A stretch of 50,543 nucleotides of DNA, from assembly GCA_903920145.1 (NCBI GenBank), contig CAIXKV010000081.1, positions 1 through 50,543 on the forward strand. The letters are read 5' to 3'. Position numbers and translations under genes: made by a program. This stretch comes from an uncultured Rhodospirillales bacterium (GTDB taxonomy: Bacteria; Pseudomonadota; Alphaproteobacteria; Azospirillales; Azospirillaceae). Positions within the stretch are counted from its first letter, which is position 1, and the number at the start of each line of letters is the position of its first letter. A model generated the notes under the pieces. That model saw nothing but the letters and a program-made list of their open reading frames with translations, did not search any database and was not told where the DNA came from. Positions 35,073 to 45,496 of this stretch are shown piece after piece.

Positions 35073-35483
35073 TCACTGTGCCGCTAACCCGCACGCCTTG
35101 CGAATGGCTTTAACGATGTCGCTACCCTTTTTGGCGGCAATGTCCAGGCTCATGGACCCCGACGGCTTGGCGATCACGTCAAAAGCCCCTAAACGACGCG
35201 CCTCCATCGCCTGGGTCGAGCCGACTTGAGCCACGGATGAAATGATGATCACCTTGGCCCGACTGGACAGCTTCAGCCGCTTCAGGGCCTCCAAGCCATT
35301 CATCTCGGGCATTTCGATGTCCAGCAGAACCACGTCGGGAGCCAGCTTGCCAACTTTCTCCAAAGCCACTTTGCCGTTTTCGGCTTCTCCAACCACCGCG
35401 AGGTCAGGATCGGCCTTCACGATGTCCGCAATCAAAGTCCGCATCATGAACGAGTCATCAACAACCATTACATTTTTTGCCAT
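35073..35483 (-). CDS. Stand-alone receiver protein resembling a CheB receiver
   Basis: A 136-residue REC domain. Acidic pocket D9-D10 and phosphoacceptor D55 (LLDIEMPEMNG), with Lys in GAFDVIAKPSG. The C-terminal wording (FDVIAKPSGSMSLDI) is that of CheB receivers, where the linker to the methylesterase begins, rather than of CheY. It may be the phosphate sink or the output protein of this array. It lies between cheB and cheA, with GAGGAG 6 bases before its ATG. It probably arose by duplication of the CheB receiver. Calling it CheY would be functional guesswork. Confidence 0.88.
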   Translation of the reverse strand: MAKNVMVVDDSFMMRTLIADIVKADPDLAVVGEAENGKVALEKVGKLAPDVVLLDIEMPEMNGLEALKRLKLSSRAKVIIISSVAQVGSTQAMEARRLGAFDVIAKPSGSMSLDIAAKKGSDIVKAIRKACGLAAQ

Positions 35484-35536
35484 TACTTAGCTCCTCTTCG
35501 TGATACGAAATTTCCGACGGGCTTTATCCATAAGCC

Positions 35537-36655
35537 CTATCTGTTACACCACTCTCGTAACTTTGCCCCTATGTCATCAATCGACAGGACAAAGGACGCT
35601 AAACCACCGTCAATCACCGCTTGGGGCATGCCGCCGATCACGCAGGATGCCGGCGTTTGCACCAAAACCGGCAAGTCGCGATCGGTAAAACGCCGACACC
35701 CCCGCGTTCCATCATTCCCCATCCCGGTTAGAACCACAGCCACCGGGGATTCGGTGACGCGCAGGGCGGATTCAAAGAGAACATCGGCGTTGGGATGAAT
35801 CGGCGCGTCAGGAACCACCCGCACATTGAGCAGCTTGTGCCCACCGATGCCATACCCCACCAGACCATCCTTACCGCCGGGAATGATCGCCACCAGACCG
35901 GGAGTCAGGACCATGCCATCTTCACCTTCGCGGACATCAAGGCCGGTTTCCTCTTTAAGATGCTCGGCAAAGCTGGCGGTGTAGTAGGGCGGCATGTGCT
36001 GCGCCACCACCATCGGGCACCGCAACGGCCCGCACGCCTTAAGCAAACCGGGAAACGTCTTGGGTCCGCCGGTGGACACGCCCACCACCACCAAATCCAC
36101 GGACCGAGGCGCCTTAGCCACGCGCGCGCGGGGCGTCGCCGCGCTGGCCGAAGAGGTGTTGAAAAGAGAGGCCACCGCAGCGGAGGCTGCCGAAGAAGCC
36201 GAAACGGACGCCGAAGAAGGGGCAAGACCAGCCCACGCCCCCATCGATAGCAGAGGACGACGGCCCCAATAGCGGATCTTCTCCCGCAATTCGCGGTCAA
36301 CCTGAACAATATCAAGCTGCACGAAGCTCGATGACTTGGAAATAAAATCAACGGCGCCGGCTTCCAACGCCTCCAAGGTTACCTTGGCGCCCTTTTGCGT
36401 GAGACTGCTCAACATAATCACCGGCGTTGCGCGCTCGGCCATGATCATGCGGGTTGCGCTAACCCCGTCCAGGTCTGGCATCTCCACATCCATGGTGATC
36501 ACGTCCGGCTTCAACTCGCGAGCCATGTTGACGGCTGCTACGCCGTTGCGCGCCTCACCGACGACTTGAATCTCGGGATCAGACGCCACCATCTTACGGA
36601 CGGCGATGCGCATGAACCCAGAATCGTCGGCAATCAAGAGCCGGATGGGCTTCAT
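35537..36655 (-). CDS. cheB: Chemotaxis methylesterase CheB
   Basis: A 372-residue protein with an N-terminal receiver (D56 in TMDVEMPDLDG) and a C-terminal methylesterase. The catalytic triad motifs are GVSTGGP (Ser), VAQHMP (His) and TGMGNDG (Asp). A long Ser/Ala-rich linker separates them (about 130-185). It removes methyl groups from receptors when phosphorylated by CheA. The start at 36655 overlaps the stop of the triple-CheW gene by four bases (ATGA), showing translational coupling; a longer frame to 36883 is not needed. Followed by the receiver gene after 53 bases. Confidence 0.95.
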   Translation of the reverse strand: MKPIRLLIADDSGFMRIAVRKMVASDPEIQVVGEARNGVAAVNMARELKPDVITMDVEMPDLDGVSATRMIMAERATPVIMLSSLTQKGAKVTLEALEAGAVDFISKSSSFVQLDIVQVDRELREKIRYWGRRPLLSMGAWAGLAPSSASVSASSAASAAVASLFNTSSASAATPRARVAKAPRSVDLVVVGVSTGGPKTFPGLLKACGPLRCPMVVAQHMPPYYTASFAEHLKEETGLDVREGEDGMVLTPGLVAIIPGGKDGLVGYGIGGHKLLNVRVVPDAPIHPNADVLFESALRVTESPVAVVLTGMGNDGTRGCRRFTDRDLPVLVQTPASCVIGGMPQAVIDGGLASFVLSIDDIGAKLREWCNR

Positions 36656-38139
36656 GAGGCCACAAGCTCCCTGGTTGCCCCGGCGTCTTCGGAAACCCCC
36701 TCTTCGTCTTCCAGAACATTCACGTCCAGGATATTGACCAACCGATTCCCAACCCGCCCAACCCCACATAATAAGCGCCCCGACAGCGCCCCACCAGAGA
36801 CCCCAGCATGAGCAGAGGCGCCGAGAATCGAGGCTTCTGGAACCCGAACCAACCGCTCCACGGCCTCGACCGCCAGAGCCCACAAGCCAAAAGCATCGGA
36901 GCGATCGGTTCGCACCACCACATAAGCCCCGGCCCTATCCCCCAGCGCGGCGCCGAACGCTAACCCCAAATCAGCCACAGGCAACACGCGCCCGCCGATT
37001 TCGGTCATGCCCACCCGTAGCCCTATCGCCTGCGGCAAGCCGGTGGGTGGAGAATAATTGGCAACGCGCTCAATCCGGCCAATATCGATGGCGCAGGTCT
37101 CGGAGCCCATGCGGACCAACAGCATCCTCCGTTCCTTCTCGGGAACCAGAACCGACAGATCCGCACCGTCGCGAATTCGGGGTAAAAAGGCCCGTAACCG
37201 GCGGAAGGATGACTCCGAGATCAGGCCATCCAGCTCCAACAGAATGGTCACCGTGCCATCGGCACCGATCAAAAAGCTGTCAATGCCAGCGGCGGGTTCG
37301 CTGGTCGCTTCCCGCCGGCTGATCGGAAATCGCCGAATCCCCAACAAAGCATCGCACCGAAACACCACAGGTAAGCCACGGGCGGTTGCCGCAACCATGC
37401 TGGCCCCGGCCCCATCGGCGGGCACCCCCAGTAGCCGTGCCAACGAAATCACCAAGCGCGGCTGACCTCGTAGCACTGAAATTCCAGCAACGCAGTCTGG
37501 AGCATCGGGTAACGGCGTCAGGGCCCTATCCACATAAACTTCCAGAACCCTGAGCAAAGGAAAAGCGTAACGCTCGCCACCGACAATCACCGCCAGAGTG
37601 GAAATCACCTCTTCCCGAGCCCGACGAAGAGCGGCGGTGTCGCCAACCTCCATCTCCCCCAACACCACCGAAGGCGAGCGTTGACCGAACGATCCGGCGG
37701 CCACCCCATCCAAGCCGATGCGCTCGGGACGGAGCAGGAAAACCGATTGATCCTGGTAACGAAAGACCCCGGCCAGTCGCTCCCGATGACCGTCCCCGTC
37801 AAGCCCAAGGTCGCCGTTGTCATCCAGGGTTTCGACCGAGGCAATATCGGTCTCGTCGACCCGCAGCATCCGCCACGTGGCGCCAACGCGTAGCGCGCAT
37901 TCCGTATCCCCGACGGCCAGAACCACCAGTTGGCCTTCCCCCTGAGTCTCTCCGGGCAGCATCAACAGCGCCCCCAAATCGATCTGAGGAAGAACCCGTC
38001 CTCCCAACGCCACCAACCCATCGACATACCGGGGAACGAACGGTAACGGCGTGACTTCGGCCACATCATCCACATGCCGGATGACATCCGCCGGTAGAGC
38101 ATAGGGCCGTCCCCGTACTTCGAACACCAGGACTCGCAT
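36652..38139 (-). CDS. Triple CheW-domain scaffold protein
   Basis: A 495-residue protein made of three CheW-like domains in a row: about residues 1-125 (VLVFEVRGRPYALPA; ALGGRVLPQIDLG), about 170-300 (LAVIVGGERYAFPL; LRGQPRLVISLARLLG) and about 330-490 (MLLVRMGSETCAIDI; IGGRVLPVADLG). Normal CheW has one domain of about 140-160 residues. A protein with three could link several receptors and CheA in one array, acting as a scaffold. It is translationally coupled to cheB and lies 82 bases downstream of an MCP gene. ATG at 38139 starts the first domain directly. No domain of another type is fused. The domain count is clear; the scaffold role is inferred. Confidence 0.88.
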   Translation of the reverse strand: MRVLVFEVRGRPYALPADVIRHVDDVAEVTPLPFVPRYVDGLVALGGRVLPQIDLGALLMLPGETQGEGQLVVLAVGDTECALRVGATWRMLRVDETDIASVETLDDNGDLGLDGDGHRERLAGVFRYQDQSVFLLRPERIGLDGVAAGSFGQRSPSVVLGEMEVGDTAALRRAREEVISTLAVIVGGERYAFPLLRVLEVYVDRALTPLPDAPDCVAGISVLRGQPRLVISLARLLGVPADGAGASMVAATARGLPVVFRCDALLGIRRFPISRREATSEPAAGIDSFLIGADGTVTILLELDGLISESSFRRLRAFLPRIRDGADLSVLVPEKERRMLLVRMGSETCAIDIGRIERVANYSPPTGLPQAIGLRVGMTEIGGRVLPVADLGLAFGAALGDRAGAYVVVRTDRSDAFGLWALAVEAVERLVRVPEASILGASAHAGVSGGALSGRLLCGVGRVGNRLVNILDVNVLEDEEGVSEDAGATRELVAS

Positions 38140-38221
38140 GGGTCTTCTTTCCCGCCGCCGGTAGAGGTAGAGAGGGATTTCTGGAGCCGTAGCCCCAACA
38201 GAGAATCGGTCGCTTATCCGT

Positions 38222-39895
38222 TCAGAATGTAAACCGTTCGACTTCCGTTCGGGTCTGGCCGGTGAGACGGGCCAACTCAACCACGGTGGCTGCCACCTGT
38301 TCCGAAGCAGCGGCGTTGGTTTCGCCGATCCGCGACAGCTCCTCGACCCGAGTCCGAATGGTCTCTACCGACGTCGTCTGCAAGGCCATGGCCTCGGCGA
38401 TGGCGGCGGCGGTACGGTCGGTCTCACTCACACCGCTGGCGATCCGATCGATGCTTTCCCCAACCGCTTGAGCACTGTCAACACCGCGTGTGGCATCCAC
38501 CGACGCCTGACGGATCAGCGTGTTGATCTCGTCCACAGATTTCGCCGAATGATCCGCCAGCTTACCAACCTCCTCAGCCACCACGGCGAATCCTTTGCCG
38601 GCTTCGCCAGCGCGGGCCGCCTCGATTGCCGCATTCAAAGAGAGCATATTGGTTTGGTTGGCGATGCGACCAATCACGTTGGTGATCTTTGAAATGCTGC
38701 GGGTGTTATTGGCAATGGCGTTGACCGACGAAACCATGCCCGAAACATTCTCGCTTCCCTCTGCCACCAAGGCTGCCGCATGCCGGGCTTGCTCGCTGGA
38801 CAGTTTGGCGCTCGACGACACCTCTTCAATGGCATGAGCCGATTGCCGAACGCCCGCCAGAATATGCTTCACCGCATTGAACTGCCCTTGGGCCCCATCG
38901 GAAATCTGACCGATGGCGGTGCTGACTTCACTGGTCGCCACGGCAACCTGCTTAACGTTCCCCATCACCGCCCGCATCGCCTGGGACAACCCATCAAGAG
39001 ACTGGTTCAGATTATCCTTCAGACATCCCGCATCCCCTCTGGCCTCGACCGAGACCCGAGCCGACAGGTCGCGCGCGGCAACACGTGCCATCACCCCGTT
39101 GATCGCACGAACAACGGCGTCAATCTCAGACATCAAGGCATTGAATGCCTCCGCTGTGCGGCCAAACTCGTCCCGGCGACGAACGGCAACCCGTCGAGAT
39201 AGATCCCCGGACTGTTGAATATCATCGATCCCTGAACGCAGATGACCCAGCTCTCGCAAAACGCCCTGGGCCAGCACCGCCGCAATGCCCATCCCCAATA
39301 ACGCCGTCAACAGCATGGCCACCAGCACCGCCGTTTTCGTGGCCGAGCCGCTTTCTGCGCCCTGCTGCGCTTCCTCCTTGCCTCCAGCTTCATTCAGCGC
39401 CAGAACCGCATCAACCGTGGTTTCCAGCCGTTTGAAAGTCGTGGCACCGTCAGTCACAAAATAGTTAACGGCATCAACTGGCTTTTTCTGACGAAACACG
39501 TCTTGGGTGGCCAGTCCCGATTGACGCACCTGGGCCCAATCCTTCACCATCTGATCGAGCAAGCGCCGTTCTTCGGCAGATCGCACCAACAGCGTATAAG
39601 TTCGAAGAGCGGCATCGACCTCTCCCGCCACCCTGGCCATCCGGTCTATTTGGGTCGCCGCTTCGTCGTCAGTGCGCGACAACAACATCCGCGCCTCGGC
39701 ACGCCGGTAGACGTCAAACTGCCGAACCAAGCGACTAAGCGCGGTCGCACTGGGTAACCAGCTCGTGGCGACCTCGTCAAGATGACCCGTGACGACGCCC
39801 AACTGGGAAATGGCGAAGGCACCCTGCCCAACGGAAAGCAGCACCATCAGACCAAAGGCAAGAAACAGCCTGGTACGAACGGAAATATCCCTCAT
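38222..39895 (-). CDS. Methyl-accepting chemotaxis protein, 4HB-type sensor
   Basis: A 557-residue receptor. TM1 lies about residues 9-29, a periplasmic helical (4HB_MCP-like) sensor about 30-183, TM2 about 186-209, then HAMP and the MA domain. The tip reads [23 protein letters not shown]. It ends in ...EVERFTF with no CheR-binding pentapeptide. GGGAG lies 10 bases before ATG 39895; an upstream ATG at 39916 has no such site. It is the third of three receptor genes in the operon, 70 bases after the Cache receptor. Its signalling half is very similar to theirs. Confidence 0.92.
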   Translation of the reverse strand: MRDISVRTRLFLAFGLMVLLSVGQGAFAISQLGVVTGHLDEVATSWLPSATALSRLVRQFDVYRRAEARMLLSRTDDEAATQIDRMARVAGEVDAALRTYTLLVRSAEERRLLDQMVKDWAQVRQSGLATQDVFRQKKPVDAVNYFVTDGATTFKRLETTVDAVLALNEAGGKEEAQQGAESGSATKTAVLVAMLLTALLGMGIAAVLAQGVLRELGHLRSGIDDIQQSGDLSRRVAVRRRDEFGRTAEAFNALMSEIDAVVRAINGVMARVAARDLSARVSVEARGDAGCLKDNLNQSLDGLSQAMRAVMGNVKQVAVATSEVSTAIGQISDGAQGQFNAVKHILAGVRQSAHAIEEVSSSAKLSSEQARHAAALVAEGSENVSGMVSSVNAIANNTRSISKITNVIGRIANQTNMLSLNAAIEAARAGEAGKGFAVVAEEVGKLADHSAKSVDEINTLIRQASVDATRGVDSAQAVGESIDRIASGVSETDRTAAAIAEAMALQTTSVETIRTRVEELSRIGETNAAASEQVAATVVELARLTGQTRTEVERFTF

Positions 39896-39965
39896 GAGTC
39901 TGCTACTCCCTGCCAATGTTGAGCCCTATACCGATCTCGCCTCAACACGCGCGTCAAATTTCGCC

Positions 39966-41654
39966 TTAAAACCGAAAGGCATCGACTTTTGCCCGAGTCT
40001 GATCCGCCAAACGCGCCAGTTCAATCATCGTGACCGTGACCTGTTCGGCGGCGGCAGCATTCCCCTCACCAATCCGGGACAGGTCTTCAATATTCGACCC
40101 GATGGTCGCCACCGCAGCCGACTGCTGGGCCATCGCCGCCGCAATCGCCGCCGCCATCCGATCGCTTTCCTCGGTCGTCCCGACGATACGTGTCATCCCG
40201 TCATCCACTGATTGCGCCAGTTGTACACCGCGCATGGTCTCGGCAAATGCTTTTTCATTATGCGACGAGATCTCGGTGGCTGAATGGCTGGTCTGTTCAG
40301 CGAGCTTGCCCACGGCTTCGGCCACCACGGCAAAGCCCTTACCGGCCTCGCCGGCACGGGCCGCCTCAATCGAAGCGTTCAAAGACAAAAGATTGGTTTG
40401 GGCCGCCACACGCTCGATGGTTTCGGCGATCCGCGCCACCTCTAACGCATTGTCGGAAATAGTATTGGTTAGATTCAGTAAAGCCTCCACCGTTTCCCGG
40501 CTATCACTCACCGCCTCCGCCGCTTCCCGAGCACAACTGCTAGAGACCTTCGCTTTTTCCGAGGCATCTTCGATAGATTGGGACGTCCGTCGAACGCTGG
40601 CTGAAATTTGCCGCAGAACCCCCACTTGCGTCTGCGCGCCATCGGCAATCTGACCAATGGCCAAATTCGCTTGATCCGTAGCTGTGGCCATTTGACGAAT
40701 ATTGCCTTTGACTGCGGCTAGGAAACTGGCCAAAGACTCGAGAGAACGGTTAACGCTGTCCTTGATATCATTGACCAACCGACTGGGGGCGTCCGCAGCC
40801 ACCCGAAGCGATAGGTCACCTGCCGCAACAGCCGACATGACCACCTTCATATCAGTGAGCACCGGCTCAAGGTCATCAAGAAACCCATTCAGAGCCAACC
40901 CGGCCTGCCCCAATTCATCCTGACTGTTAATTCTGGCACGAATGGACAGGTCTCCGGTCGCCTCGATGGCCAAGAGGGCTTGCTTCAAATCAACCGCAGC
41001 TTTGACGACTCTGGCACCAATGATCCATGACGCAGCCCCGACGATCAGCAGAGTCACAGCCAAGAGGATAAAGATACCCATGGACTGGCGACGGGCCTCA
41101 CTATGAACATCGTCAACATAAACGCCAGAACCAATAATCCAGCCCCAGCGATCATACAGTTTGACAAAAGAAACCTTATCAACAGGGGTCTGATCGTTGC
41201 CCGGTCGCCACCACTTATAATCAACAAACCCGGCCCCAGATTTTCGCACCAATCCAGCCATTTCAATAAAGAGATGTTTACCATCCTTATCGACATAATC
41301 ACTCAAGTCTTTTCCGTTCATCTCGGGTTTAAGAGGATGCATGATCATCCGTGGATGAAGATCATTAACCCACAAATAATTGCCATCCTGATAACGCATC
41401 GATCCGATCACTGCTAAGGCAGCCCGACGCGCCTCGTCTTCGGATAATTCTCCCCGAGTGGCCTTATCACCAAAAGCTGCGACAACACTATAGCCGCTTT
41501 CGACCAGCGCCTTCACTTCGCTTCGGTGAGAGTTCATCAAGCTTGAATCCAGTTGCCCGACTGCAATCACCGCAACCAGGATCAACATCACAAAGACGAT
41601 GGAAAATTGCACAATCAGCTTTGCGTGCAATCCTCTAAGGTTTAATTTAATCAT
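39966..41654 (-). CDS. Methyl-accepting chemotaxis protein with single Cache sensor
   Basis: A 562-residue receptor. TM1 about residues 13-33, then a periplasmic single Cache (sCache_2) domain of about 150 residues ([33 protein letters not shown]), TM2 about 190-212, HAMP, and the MA domain with tip [19 protein letters not shown]. sCache_2 domains usually bind small organic acids or similar ligands; the ligand here is unknown. AGGA lies 9 bases before the ATG. Second receptor of the operon; no C-terminal pentapeptide. Confidence 0.92.
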   Translation of the reverse strand: MIKLNLRGLHAKLIVQFSIVFVMLILVAVIAVGQLDSSLMNSHRSEVKALVESGYSVVAAFGDKATRGELSEDEARRAALAVIGSMRYQDGNYLWVNDLHPRMIMHPLKPEMNGKDLSDYVDKDGKHLFIEMAGLVRKSGAGFVDYKWWRPGNDQTPVDKVSFVKLYDRWGWIIGSGVYVDDVHSEARRQSMGIFILLAVTLLIVGAASWIIGARVVKAAVDLKQALLAIEATGDLSIRARINSQDELGQAGLALNGFLDDLEPVLTDMKVVMSAVAAGDLSLRVAADAPSRLVNDIKDSVNRSLESLASFLAAVKGNIRQMATATDQANLAIGQIADGAQTQVGVLRQISASVRRTSQSIEDASEKAKVSSSCAREAAEAVSDSRETVEALLNLTNTISDNALEVARIAETIERVAAQTNLLSLNASIEAARAGEAGKGFAVVAEAVGKLAEQTSHSATEISSHNEKAFAETMRGVQLAQSVDDGMTRIVGTTEESDRMAAAIAAAMAQQSAAVATIGSNIEDLSRIGEGNAAAAEQVTVTMIELARLADQTRAKVDAFRF

Positions 41655-41709
41655 CGATGCGATCCTGTTTCATGTTAACCCTGTTATGTTCTGAATTCAT
41701 CAAAAACTG

Positions 41710-43839
41710 CTACCGCTCCTGAATTGGCGATTGAGACAGAGCTGCTACAGCTTCCTTGTCAGATCTTAAAATATGATTTTTCAACCAATCACCCAAAAAA
41801 GTCATGACTTCATTGCTCATATTGGTCTTACCGCTTTCAAACCGTGACAACAAAGAGCGAAGTTCCCGGACAAACTCGGTATGGGAACGTTTCTGACTGG
41901 GTAAGGCCGTGGGATTGCCAGCCCGCCAAATCTGCTCTTCCCGAGAAAAATGCTCCTCGGTGTATTTCACCAGAGCATGCAGAATGGCGCCAAGACTGGC
42001 GCTCCCCCGTCCCGAACGCATGGCCTCATGCAAATCATTGACGCAACGAACCAATCCCTTATGGTCGGCATCGATCACCGGATGCCCAACCAACAAACTA
42101 TCCGACCAAGGTAGAAAATCTTTTTTGACTGTATAAGACTCTGCTGCCTTTGCTTCAACGGCATTGGTTGCATATGATAACTTAAAGCGACCGATTTCAG
42201 CCTTGGTATGATCCGCCAGTCGCGCCAATTCAACCATGGTTGCCGTCACTTCTTCAGAGGCGGCAGCATTGGTTTCACCAATATGGCTCAGATCATCAAC
42301 GCTTCCTCGAATCTCTTCAATCGCTGCGGCCTGTTGTTGCATGGCCGTAGCAATCGCGGCGGCCATCTGATCACTTTCGCTGACCACCTTAGCGATACGG
42401 TCGATATTTTCACCAACCACCCGCGCCGTTTCAACTCCTGTTACAGTTTCCGCGCCGGCAATTTCAATCAAAGAGTTTATTTCTGATACCGAACGACCAG
42501 AATGCTCGGCAAGTTTGCCGACTTCCTCGGCGACGACGGCAAAACCTTTTCCGGCTTCACCGGCCCGTGCCGCCTCGATAGCAGCATTGAGAGACAACAT
42601 GTTGGTTTGGCTGGCAATCCGATCAATAACGCCGGTAATTTTCGAAATATCCCGCGCCCGGTCGGAAATCGCGTGCACCGATTGAACCATTCCCGCGACA
42701 TTATCCCGCCCATCACTGACCAGGGATGCGGCCTCTCGAGCGTGACCACTGGAGGCCTGGGCATTAACCGAAACCTCTTCGATGGCATGCGCCGACTGTT
42801 TAATACCAACAGCAATCCGCTTAACCGCATTCAACTGATTCAAAGCACCATCAGAAATCTGCCCAACGGCGGTACTAACTTGTCCTGTTGCTACGGCAAC
42901 TTGGGAAACATTATCCAATACAGCCCGAAGAGCCGTGCTTAAAGATGTCAAAGAGCGATTGACGTCGTCTTTAATATCCCGCACCAGTCTGCTTGCGGCT
43001 TCGGCACGAACGGTGCGCGTCAAATCGCCAGACGCCACTGCCGTCATCACCGCCCTCAAATCGTTTAAAACCAACTCCATATTGGCGAGAAAACCGTTCA
43101 AGGCACGCCCGGTTTCGCTGAACTCGTCATTGGCGGAAATGTCGGCTCGCAGCGAAAGATCGCCGGTCCGCTCGATCTCCGCCATCAAGTGACGCATAGC
43201 GAGTAATGGCCGCGTGATCCAACGCACCAACCAAATCCCCAGCCCCAGAGTAATGACCAAAGACAGTAAAATAACAGCAATAATGGCCCACTTGGTTTGC
43301 TCTTGAACTGCTTGCACGTCGCCACCTTGTGCTGACGCTTCAGCATTCGCTAAAGCAACGGCCTCATCAATGCGATCGCCGACAATATTATAAGATGCTT
43401 CCTCTTGTTTATAAAGAGCAATAGCCTCTACTGTTTTTTTCTGAAGCGCCAATGACAGCACTTTGTTGCTTGATACTTTGTAATCAGCCCAAGCCTGACT
43501 AAAATCATGAAAAATTTCACGATCTTTATTGCTAATCAATAGCTTTTGCCAGCGTGGTAATTTTTCATCAACGCTGCTGACTAATTTTGCAAATTCAGAA
43601 GAGACTTCCGTAAATTCCTTCTCACTTCCCGAGAAAATAGCTTCCGCCTCAAAAATACGCATATTCATAGTATCGTCGTTCAGCCCGCCAGCGACGTTAA
43701 TTTCCGGCAGCGAACTGACAAGGATTTTCCCGGTGTAGGTTCCAATCAGCCCGACCTGGCTCGTGGCGAAAAGGCCCTGCCCCACCACCACAATTAAGAC
43801 CCCCAGCAACATCAGGGTTAATTTCGCCTTGATCGACAC
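41710..43839 (-). CDS. Methyl-accepting chemotaxis protein with C-terminal hemerythrin domain
   Basis: A 709-residue receptor. TM1 about residues 8-26, helical periplasmic sensor, TM2 about 183-205, HAMP, MA domain (tip [18 protein letters not shown]) and a cytoplasmic hemerythrin domain at about 595-705. The general plan matches DcrH-type oxygen receptors. Ligands visible are His in DADH, HFSRE (His, Glu), H653 and HILRSD (His, Asp). The position i-4 to H653, normally the first His of HxxxH, is Gln649, so one diiron ligand seems replaced. GTG at 43839 was chosen because GGGGAGG lies about 6 bases upstream; ATG at 43989 would add a Cys-rich tail before TM1. First gene of the che operon. Confidence 0.91.
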   Translation of the reverse strand: MSIKAKLTLMLLGVLIVVVGQGLFATSQVGLIGTYTGKILVSSLPEINVAGGLNDDTMNMRIFEAEAIFSGSEKEFTEVSSEFAKLVSSVDEKLPRWQKLLISNKDREIFHDFSQAWADYKVSSNKVLSLALQKKTVEAIALYKQEEASYNIVGDRIDEAVALANAEASAQGGDVQAVQEQTKWAIIAVILLSLVITLGLGIWLVRWITRPLLAMRHLMAEIERTGDLSLRADISANDEFSETGRALNGFLANMELVLNDLRAVMTAVASGDLTRTVRAEAASRLVRDIKDDVNRSLTSLSTALRAVLDNVSQVAVATGQVSTAVGQISDGALNQLNAVKRIAVGIKQSAHAIEEVSVNAQASSGHAREAASLVSDGRDNVAGMVQSVHAISDRARDISKITGVIDRIASQTNMLSLNAAIEAARAGEAGKGFAVVAEEVGKLAEHSGRSVSEINSLIEIAGAETVTGVETARVVGENIDRIAKVVSESDQMAAAIATAMQQQAAAIEEIRGSVDDLSHIGETNAAASEEVTATMVELARLADHTKAEIGRFKLSYATNAVEAKAAESYTVKKDFLPWSDSLLVGHPVIDADHKGLVRCVNDLHEAMRSGRGSASLGAILHALVKYTEEHFSREEQIWRAGNPTALPSQKRSHTEFVRELRSLLSRFESGKTNMSNEVMTFLGDWLKNHILRSDKEAVAALSQSPIQER

Positions 43840-44209
43840 CGCCCATTCCTCCCCGCTGTCCGTCACCTGACGGTGCATAAACGCCTTAAGCTTCGCCTCA
43901 CCGCCACAAGCCCGCCATCGGCACCGCAGCCCCGCAAGCGTCGTTTGACAGGATTCTTCTAAATTTTCAATCTCTTTTGAAGTATGCACGGTCAGGCCCT
44001 TACGCTCCTAAAGGTCCTGACGGCCTGGATGATAATCCAAACATTCAAACAAATAACGCTTAGACACGCATTTGCCAAGTGAGGCTATTTTATAAATACA
44101 AAATGCTTCATTAGCTCATTACAAAAACCAACACAAGACGCACAAACTCTATTTTGTTTAAATATAATAAAATACTTAATGTAATAATAAGACATCTAAA
44201 AATAGGAAA
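43840..44209. other. Intergenic region upstream of the chemosensory operon
   Basis: A 370-base gap between the RsbU-like gene and the first MCP, both read leftward. The part nearest the RsbU gene (44080-44205) is strongly AT-rich. Arms GTCAGG...CCTGAC near 43991-44022 form an imperfect hairpin. A promoter for the MCP-Hr to cheR operon is expected here; no clear sigma-28 or sigma-54 site was found. No gene is seen. Confidence 0.45.
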
Positions 44210-45478
44210 TCATCCCCATGAAATCCAAATTGCAGTCAAATCATCGTGATATGGTCCTCGGCGAGGTGCTGTAAAAGTATCAATTAAAGAATTAAGTGGA
44301 ATTTTATCATTTAATACATTTTTTACCAATGTTTCTAATCCATCTTCTTTGAGAACGGTCCCCATATGGTCGGGAGATTCGGTCAGAACATCACTATAAA
44401 GAAACAAAAAACCCTTGGCTCCTAATGATAGATAGCGATTATCGTACTGCTCTCCCGACCAACAACCAAGATAAACACCACTACCATCAATAATTTTTAC
44501 AACATTATTCTCTCCTCCTAAGAATGGATTTGGTTGTGCCGCAGAAGCATACGTTAAAGTGTGAGAATGGGAATCGATAACACCATAAAAAGCTGTACAA
44601 TATTGTCCGACCGGCAATATTTCGCACAAATCACTATTGAGATTGGTCAACATAGTGCCAGGGTCAGCCTGTTCCGCTTTGCTGCGCCGAGAAACCAAGG
44701 CATCAAATCGAAATGCATTAATAGCTGCCGCGATACCATGACCAGAAAAATCCGCAACCAAAATACCGATACGGTTCTCGTCAATTTCATGAAGCGACCA
44801 AAAGTCACCGCCGATTTCATCGCAGCTCTCAAAACGAGAGTTAATGGTTAATCCGCGCTGTTTTGCGACTCGATCCACCCGCTCTGGCTTTGGAATTAAA
44901 GCCAATTGCATCGTCCGCGCTATTTCCAAATCCCGCTCGATGCGCTGGCGGAATTTTTTTAGCTCGGCAATCATCGCGCGACGTTCCAAATGATAACCTA
45001 AACGTGCAATCAATTCGCCGGGATTCACAGGTTTAGAAATAACATCGCTCGCCCCCGCCTGAAAGCAGCGCGCCCGCGTTTGATCCGAATGCGACATGGT
45101 TTGTAATACAATCGGAACATCGCGCCCAGCAGGCAGAGTCCGCAGTAACCGGCAGGTTTCAATCCCAGTTAATGATCCTAAATTAGTATCGAGGAGAATT
45201 AAATTAGCTCCGATTTCGCCTACACGATCAAGAACGTCTCGACCATCCTTGGCAAAAACCACATCAGTAACGCCAAACCAACTCAGAAAACGGGTTAATG
45301 TCTTACGGCTGAAAGGACTAGAATCGGCGATTAAGATACGACAGTCGTGCAGAGGCGCCACTAAATCAAGTCCATATAAAGATGCGCATCCTTGACTTGT
45401 TTTTTCCGCAACAGGTCGGATAGCCGTCTCCAATCCAGAAAAATTATTTGATATTTTTAGAAAATCGTCGCCGACCAT
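44210..45478 (-). CDS. RsbU-like response regulator with PP2C (SpoIIE) phosphatase
   Basis: A 422-residue protein. The N-terminal receiver (about residues 45-170) has phosphoacceptor D97 (LILLDTNLG). A coiled linker with the helical IERDLEIARTMQLALIP motif leads to the PP2C/SpoIIE phosphatase. Metal ligands are Asp in EIGGDFW, VADFSGHG and HDDLTAIW. Such proteins dephosphorylate STAS antagonists to free an anti-sigma kinase or other output. It is encoded 18 bases after the STAS gene, its likely substrate, and GGAG lies 7 bases before its ATG. No C-terminal kinase is fused, unlike Pseudomonas HsbR. It could be phosphorylated by the adjacent CheA; that is inference. Confidence 0.92.
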   Translation of the reverse strand: MVGDDFLKISNNFSGLETAIRPVAEKTSQGCASLYGLDLVAPLHDCRILIADSSPFSRKTLTRFLSWFGVTDVVFAKDGRDVLDRVGEIGANLILLDTNLGSLTGIETCRLLRTLPAGRDVPIVLQTMSHSDQTRARCFQAGASDVISKPVNPGELIARLGYHLERRAMIAELKKFRQRIERDLEIARTMQLALIPKPERVDRVAKQRGLTINSRFESCDEIGGDFWSLHEIDENRIGILVADFSGHGIAAAINAFRFDALVSRRSKAEQADPGTMLTNLNSDLCEILPVGQYCTAFYGVIDSHSHTLTYASAAQPNPFLGGENNVVKIIDGSGVYLGCWSGEQYDNRYLSLGAKGFLFLYSDVLTESPDHMGTVLKEDGLETLVKNVLNDKIPLNSLIDTFTAPRRGPYHDDLTAIWISWG

Positions 45479-45496
45479 TGGTCGACTCCATTTTAT

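Noticed and set aside
30557-43839. The canonical flagellar chemotaxis operon
   Set aside because: It has no CheD, CheZ or typical CheY and no flagellar genes; it has a triple-CheW protein and its own receptors. A role in motility cannot be fully excluded.
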